DNA from: Theristus sp. LFF4_11 | Lineage: Eukaryota > Nematoda > Chromadorea > Monhysterida > Xyalidae | Direction: 5' to 3' | DNA: 64,000 nt | Assembly (NCBI GenBank): GCA_030248135.1 | Contig: JASANC010003362.1 | Coordinates: 1-64,000, forward strand | Shown here: piece by piece, positions 59,151-64,000 of the stretch | Position numbering within the stretch: position 1 is the stretch's first letter | Layout of the letters: the number at the start of each line of letters is the position of its first letter | Position numbers and translations under genes: made by a program | Notes under the pieces: model-generated | Told to the model about the DNA's origin: nothing | What the model saw: only the letters and a program-made list of their open reading frames with translations | The model's database searches: none

Positions 59151-60245
59151 CAGGGTGAACCAAAAAAAGGTTCCAATTCTAAAATGCTCTCACTGGCGTG
59201 TGCTGAGGTGTTTAGAGCTGAAAATTGGAACGCTATTAGAAAACAGTTGGAGGTTTTTCTGACTGTTTTTTTTTTCACGGTATGTTGCCCCTATCACTCA
59301 CTGCAGCAGAATATCTGAAAAACATGAAAAATCGACAAATGTGGTGAAATGCAGAGAATTAATTTAGCTGTTACAAAGACCAAATGATGAACGTTGGTGA
59401 TAACCCGAGTGTTCGCAACACAAAAAAGATGAAAAAAACAATACGCACACACAACAGCTTGGAAATGCCGAATGCTCAATGGCATTTGAACAGTCTTTGA
59501 GCAAGCTGATGTTTCACTTCGAATCTTCTAGGGTGCGTGAGCGGTTCTGCTCAGAACAGATGCGAATTTCTCTTTTCAAATGCGAAATGTTTTTCTTTTT
59601 TAATTCACACAATTTGCCACTCTGCTTTTTTCACCATAGCAGATTGATTGTTTTCTGCAGTGAAAATGCAATTCCATTTTCAGTCGTTGCGGCCATCATG
59701 GTTAAGTGGACGGCAGAAAAGCGAGCCTGGTCTGCCAATTGGTGGGAACATGCGAATAAGTTATCGACAGTGGTTCGCCAATTTTGTACAAAATTCTATT
59801 TTACACCTCGTGGCGATACATCAGTTCACAAGTCGGTATGAGCAATGATAAACAGTGAGATTATGGGCGACCGTTGTTTTTCGTCAAAAATCGCTATTTT
59901 TTTGAAAATTACACTGTAAAAATAAACTGAAACGTGTAAACCAAAAAAAAAAATTTTTAATCACAAAAAAGCTCTCAAAGTGTTCTGACAGTGTTCCAAA
60001 TTTTAAGCCATGAGGTTCTTGCTACAGCTAAATCAACCCTCTGTATTTCTCCACATTTGTCGATTTTTCTTGTTTTTCAGATATTCTGCTGTAGTGAGTG
60101 ATAGGGGCAACATACCGTGAAAAAAAAATAGTCAGAAAAACCTCCCAACTGTTTTCTAATAGTGTTCCAATTTTCAGCTCTAAACACCTCAGCACACGCC
60201 AGTGAGAGCATTTTAGAATTGGAACCTTTTTTTTGACTCACACTG
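59151..60245 (+). mobile_element. Mariner-type element with long inverted repeats, 1095 bp
   Basis: CAGGGTGAACCAAAAAAAGG at the left and CCTTTTTTTTGACTCACACTG at the right are inverted repeats. The inverted similarity extends about 190 bp inward (to CGACAAATGTGG and its mirror). TA flanks both ends (59149-59150 and 60246-60247). It lies about 130 bp upstream of the FCHO start codon, in its probable promoter or 5' leader. It is related to the element split by Helitrons in the esterase intron. Confidence 0.9.
59698..59838 (+). pseudogene. N-terminal fragment of a mariner-type transposase (DUF4817-like)
   Basis: MVKWTAEKRAWSANWWEHAN followed by KLSTVVRQFCTKF resembles the fragment at 45271. It stops after about 47 codons, with no catalytic domain before the right inverted repeat. 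Confidence 0.65.
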
Positions 60246-60324
60246 TAGTTGTTTCAGTCCGGCCGAACCCGAGGGGGGGGGCGATGTAACTGTAATTTTT
60301 TTTTTTTAAATGTAATGTAACTGT

Positions 60325-60686
60325 AATCATGGCCTACCGACTGAAAAAACATGTTCTAAGTTGCAAGAAAACGATTTCTGAAACGATATTTCAATTCAGT
60401 TAAGTCATTTCAACGCTAAAAATTGACTCTAGAAGTCATCCAAATCGAAAAACATAGAGTACGTCGGTCAAAATGACCAAATAATGACATGTACCTAAGC
60501 ACACAAAGAAGTTGGGAAGAAAATTTGGTTTGAACTTTCAAAAAATTATGCCATAAATCGAATTTTCAGAGCAAAGTAGAAGAAAAATTTTTCAAATTTT
60601 TTTTTAAGTTTGAAAAAAAAATCCAAATTTAAAAAAAAACGAAAAAAAATAAAAAAAAAATTTTTTTTCAAAGCCCCTAACCCTAG
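60325..60686 (+). repeat. Dispersed repeat Y, copy 2
   Basis: Nearly identical to 5236-5590, from CATGGCCTACCGACTGAAAA to CCCCTAACCCTAG. Confidence 0.78.
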
Positions 60687-61029
60687 TCTGGTTGCCGTTT
60701 CGTGTCCTGCCGTCGCGACACATCATCAGATTTGATCGAATTTCAAGCCGGTATGTGTATTTTCACTTGGGCTGGGTACAATAAGTGACGTTTTGGGGGT
60801 CAAAACACTAGAAGAGGCATGGTAACGGTTTGGAAAAGGGGTAATTGAGGTCACCAAAACAAAATCTCCAAAGTTCCGCCATATGGGAGTCATTCCGGAG
60901 GCGCTTGCATATCATATGTGGTTCTTCGATTTCCCTGATTGATTCAGCACAACTTTGATTTTTGAATTTTTTTTTTAATTTTCTTTAAAAAAAACAAAAA
61001 TGACGATTTTTGTTTTTTTAACAACCCTA
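60686..61029 (-). mobile_element. Repeat X (hAT-type MITE), truncated reverse copy
   Basis: It ends TTTTAACAACCCTA, the complement of the X left terminus. Its interior is the reverse complement of about 5690-6030 (for example GTGGTTCTTCGATTTCCCTG). It is truncated where it joins repeat Y. Confidence 0.75.
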
Positions 61030-61034
61030 CCTGG

Positions 61035-61246
61035 GAGCACCAGTGGTCTTAGCCCGATTTCGGTTTCGGTGGCCTGCGGTCGCTATATCCCCGTAAGGCA
61101 GCGAATCCGAAAGCTTTAGTTGAAAACGAGTGTAGTTATTAGAGTAGAGAGCTACACTGGCGGCAGTTTGTCATCCTCCGTGGGGGATCGAACCCGTCAC
61201 CTTCTGGGTTGAAGGCGAACGTGCTAACGACCGAGCCACGGAGGCG
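61035..61246 (-). mobile_element. tRNA-derived SINE B
   Basis: On the minus strand the head is strongly tRNA-like. CCTCCGT and ACGGAGG would pair as a 7 bp acceptor stem, with an A-box region TGGCTCGGTCGTTAGCAC and a B box GGGTTCGATCCCC. The anticodon loop is only 6 nt and the T stem has mismatches, so it is not a good tRNA gene. About 130 bp of tRNA-unrelated body follows (ACAAACTGCCGCCAGTGTAG..) to GGTGCTCCCAG. Confidence 0.7.
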
Positions 61247-61249
61247 ACG

Positions 61250-63180
61250 ATTTTGTCGACAAGACACAAATTTCGAACCCTATGGACAGCCCGGCGCCGC
61301 GCCCATTCGAGACGACAAATCGGCAACAGCCAAGAGTTGACATGCAGTTTTCTTCCCGTTTTTGAAGCCTAAAAATAGGGTACTGCTTTATCCATATCAT
61401 CCATTAACAACGAGCTCACGAATGCGGCAGTGGCGGTAGCTTCCATCGGTACCTGGAATTTGCTCGTCGATCTTTGGCCTGAAAGTACAAATTGTCAAAA
61501 AAATCTGCCACAAACAAAGTCCACACGAAACTCTGGGCAAAAAAGCATGATGTCACTTTCTGGGGAAAAAGGTGCTTTGAGTGAGACGCATTTTCAGATG
61601 AAAGTCTTGCGCAATTTTTGATGGCAAAGATTTGTAAAAAAGGAATAAATCAAAATTCAAGAAAAGTAAAAAAAATTGGAACCCTAACCTAAGCCTGGTA
61701 AGTGGGAATAGAGAATTTTTTTAAAAGTAGTTTACAAGTAAAAAGTTCCATTCCAACCTGAAGAACAACAATTTTTGACGTGTAAATGAGTTGTTTGTTG
61801 CTCTTCAGAAAAATCGATTTTTCAGATCAAAAAGTAGAAGAAAAATTTCAAGTTTGAAAAAAATTCGGATAAAAAAGATTTTTTTTTCAAACCCATAAAT
61901 TAAAAATAATAATCCCGATTGAATTTTTTTCTCAAAGTAAAAAATCATCGAACAGGAACTCCGTATTCCTGATCCTGACAAACCAGGACAACTACAAATA
62001 AAAAAAAAACAAATAAAAATACAACTAATGCCCCCGCTTTACAGTCGCAGAAAATCGCGACCTATTGCGGAGTGCTACATTATGAAAGAAATGCACATGC
62101 ATCTTCATCAAAAATCCATTCCACTGGTACGGGTGCAGCGGCTGCACACGCACAGCATCTACTCATCTGTGGGGAGGTGTCGTGAACCCATCTGTAATAC
62201 TTGTCGATGTGGAAAATGGATCAGAAAACAAACTGGAACGATGAACTGATTCCATTCAGAGTCGCCTTATCAGTCTATCCTTCAATTCACCAGTTTTTTA
62301 TTGTTTTAATGGCTGTGAGCTCTGTATCTGTCTGTCTGTCTGTTCCCTCTGCTGTGCCACAGTGCAAGCAAAAAAAGTGGCGATGTGTGCTAGTCGTGAG
62401 GCATACAAATAAACTTGATTGACTTATGAAAATCGGCTAAAATCACTTTTCAGTGATGTTTTCGTATCTCTTGTTCAGTTCAAAGATCCTCCGATTTCCG
62501 TCTGCGATTGCTGCCTGATTGGATTGTACTGTGCCATATGAGTGAGTTTGGCTGCCACAAATTTTTGATAGTGCACAAAGTTTTGAACAACCAATCGAAT
62601 GTGCGTCCAGAAATTGTTCGTCGTTGTAGCCTGTGGTGATACCACCAATCAACGTGCCCGATTCGTTTTTCATTTGTTTTTCTGGGCAAGCCAATCAGGG
62701 CGCTATCAACCAACCGACCTTTATTTCGATCTTCATTTTAAGATTTCTGTTTATGGTCATCATGGTCTTGTGCACCATGCAACCAATCACCGTGTCACTT
62801 GTTTGTTTCTCTGGGTCAACCAATCAGAATCTCTGGTATCTCTGAGATCGCGAACAACGGCCGAAAGCACACGAATGGCGCCGCTTCAGCTTCTTCACTA
62901 CGTCCCTTAATTCAAAAAGTTGCAACAAGGAATTGCTTTTTCTCTTTTTGATTGAAAAACTAAACGACAGAAAACTAAATGAGTTTGGCTGCCACACCTT
63001 TTTAAAACGTCTATTTCTGTTTGTAAAGCGTGATTACTTATAATTCACGCTCCGGTTTTTTTTTTGCTGTTTAGTACAAATTATTTCTTTCCCTATGTAG
63101 GCCAACCGTCTTATTGCAGTCAGTCTCAATTCAAAGGAGAGAAATAAAAACAAACAAACAAAGTTGCGGCTCAGCTAGAG
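61250..63180. other. No gene recognised
   Basis: A/T-rich, with short open frames on both strands that match nothing I know. CCAATCA motifs recur (62580-62830). GTCTGTCT microsatellite pieces are near 62330. Confidence 0.45.
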
Positions 63181-63229
63181 ATGTCAAGAAAAAAAAATTT
63201 CTATTTTTTTTCTTTTTAAAATTTTTTTT

Positions 63230-63475
63230 TAAATTTTTTTTTTAAAATGAAAGTTGTTCAGAATTTTTCAGGGAGTCCGAATATCACCATCTGAGGAGCC
63301 ACCGACTTACCATATGACCCCCACTCATATGGGAGGAGGGTGAAAATTTCAGACTCGGTTTCGGCGACCCCATTTTCCCACCGACGACATCACGTCTCGT
63401 GTTTTGCCTCTCAATTCACCTCAAATAACACGGAAACAAGTTCAACAACAAACCGGTGTGATCATGCTGACCAGT
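63230..63475 (-). repeat. Dispersed repeat Z, copy 2 (inverted)
   Basis: Reverse complement of 4560-4800, including CCATATGACCCCCACTCATA and ACGACATCACGTCTCGTG. Confidence 0.75.
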
Positions 63476-63504
63476 ACCGTGGGCGGGGGGGGGGGGGTGG
63501 GGGG

Positions 63505-64000
63505 TAGGGTTGTTAAAAAAAACAAAAATCGTCATTTTTGTTTTTTTTTTTAAATTTAAAAAAAAAAAAATTTCAAAAATCAAAGTTGTGCTAAATCAAT
63601 CAGGGAGTCCGAAGAACCACATATGATATGCAAGCGCCTCCCGAATGACTCCCATATGACGGAACTTTGCAGATTTTGTTTTGGTGACCTCAATTACCCC
63701 TTTTCCAAACCGTCACCATGCCTCTTCTTGTGTTTTGACCTCCAAAAGGTCACTAATTGTCCCCAGCTAAACTAATGCTAAAGTGAAGACAAACATACCG
63801 CCTTGAAATTCGATCAATTCTTCTGATGGTGTTGCGACGACACGACACGAAGCAGCAAGCAACCAGACAACGTAGCGCTTGCAAACGGAGCAGCGAGCAC
63901 AATCGGACGCTCTGCGAGGCAAATCGTCACCTTATCTGCATCGGAAATGGTAGGCCAAGCTTTGGGACGCTCAAAAACTTCATCGCAGATGTTGTCGTAG
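63505..64000 (+). mobile_element. Repeat X (hAT-type MITE), copy cut by the window end
   Basis: It begins TAGGGTTGTTAAAAAAAACA directly after a G-run and matches 5657-6165 almost base for base (CACATATGATATGCAAGCGC and so on). The right terminus lies beyond the window. Confidence 0.85.

Noticed and set aside
61165..61246. Functional tRNA gene on the minus strand
   Set aside because: The acceptor stem pairs well, but the anticodon loop is 6 nt and the T stem has mismatches. A SINE body follows, so it is called a SINE head.

Overview
The window is nuclear DNA from a multicellular animal, most likely an invertebrate. Four conserved metazoan genes are split by many spliceosomal introns (GT..AG, plus a few apparent GC..AG), and introns and intergenic DNA are packed with DNA transposons. 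I cannot name the species. An ecdysozoan is a guess based on the mariner, Helitron and hAT mix.

Layout. 1-2400 holds two tandem repeats (about 149 bp and 335 bp units). 3206-3303 is an orphan arginine-methyltransferase exon. 4100-6400 holds dispersed repeats and a hAT-type MITE. 6463-20037 (+) is a complete 16-exon FARSB gene (cytosolic phenylalanyl-tRNA synthetase beta chain). 20821-27683 (+) is a complete 11-exon PIF1 helicase gene with a 1.5 kb hAT element in intron 1. 28316-45915 (-) is a 7-exon arylacetamide-deacetylase/HSL-type membrane esterase. 47762-59020 (-) is an FCHO endocytic adaptor (F-BAR plus mu-homology domain). 59021-64000 is repeat-rich upstream DNA with a mariner, tRNA-derived SINEs and copies of the repeats seen at 4.5-6.2 kb.

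The most striking structure is the roughly 14.3 kb first intron of the esterase. It contains a mariner-type element (31967-45649). That element is interrupted by an 11.35 kb Helitron (32157-43505), and a second short Helitron (43506-44925) follows head-to-tail with no base between them. The large Helitron looks intact. By hand splicing it encodes a RepHel protein of about 1665 residues and a separate replication protein A (RPA70)-like protein of about 310 residues, both with continuous frame. Its N-terminal region is an array of eight exons of exactly 81 nt, each preceded by its own splice acceptor; seven sit in near-identical units of roughly 200 bp. This is tandem amplification of a symmetric exon that lengthens a charged repeat in the protein without breaking frame.

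The host genes are housekeeping genes (translation, DNA maintenance, lipid or xenobiotic ester hydrolysis, clathrin endocytosis) with no sign of working together. The mobile DNA sits in their introns and leaves exons intact. All exon boundaries were derived by eye from reading frame, splice consensus and remembered family patterns, so single boundaries may be off by a few bases.
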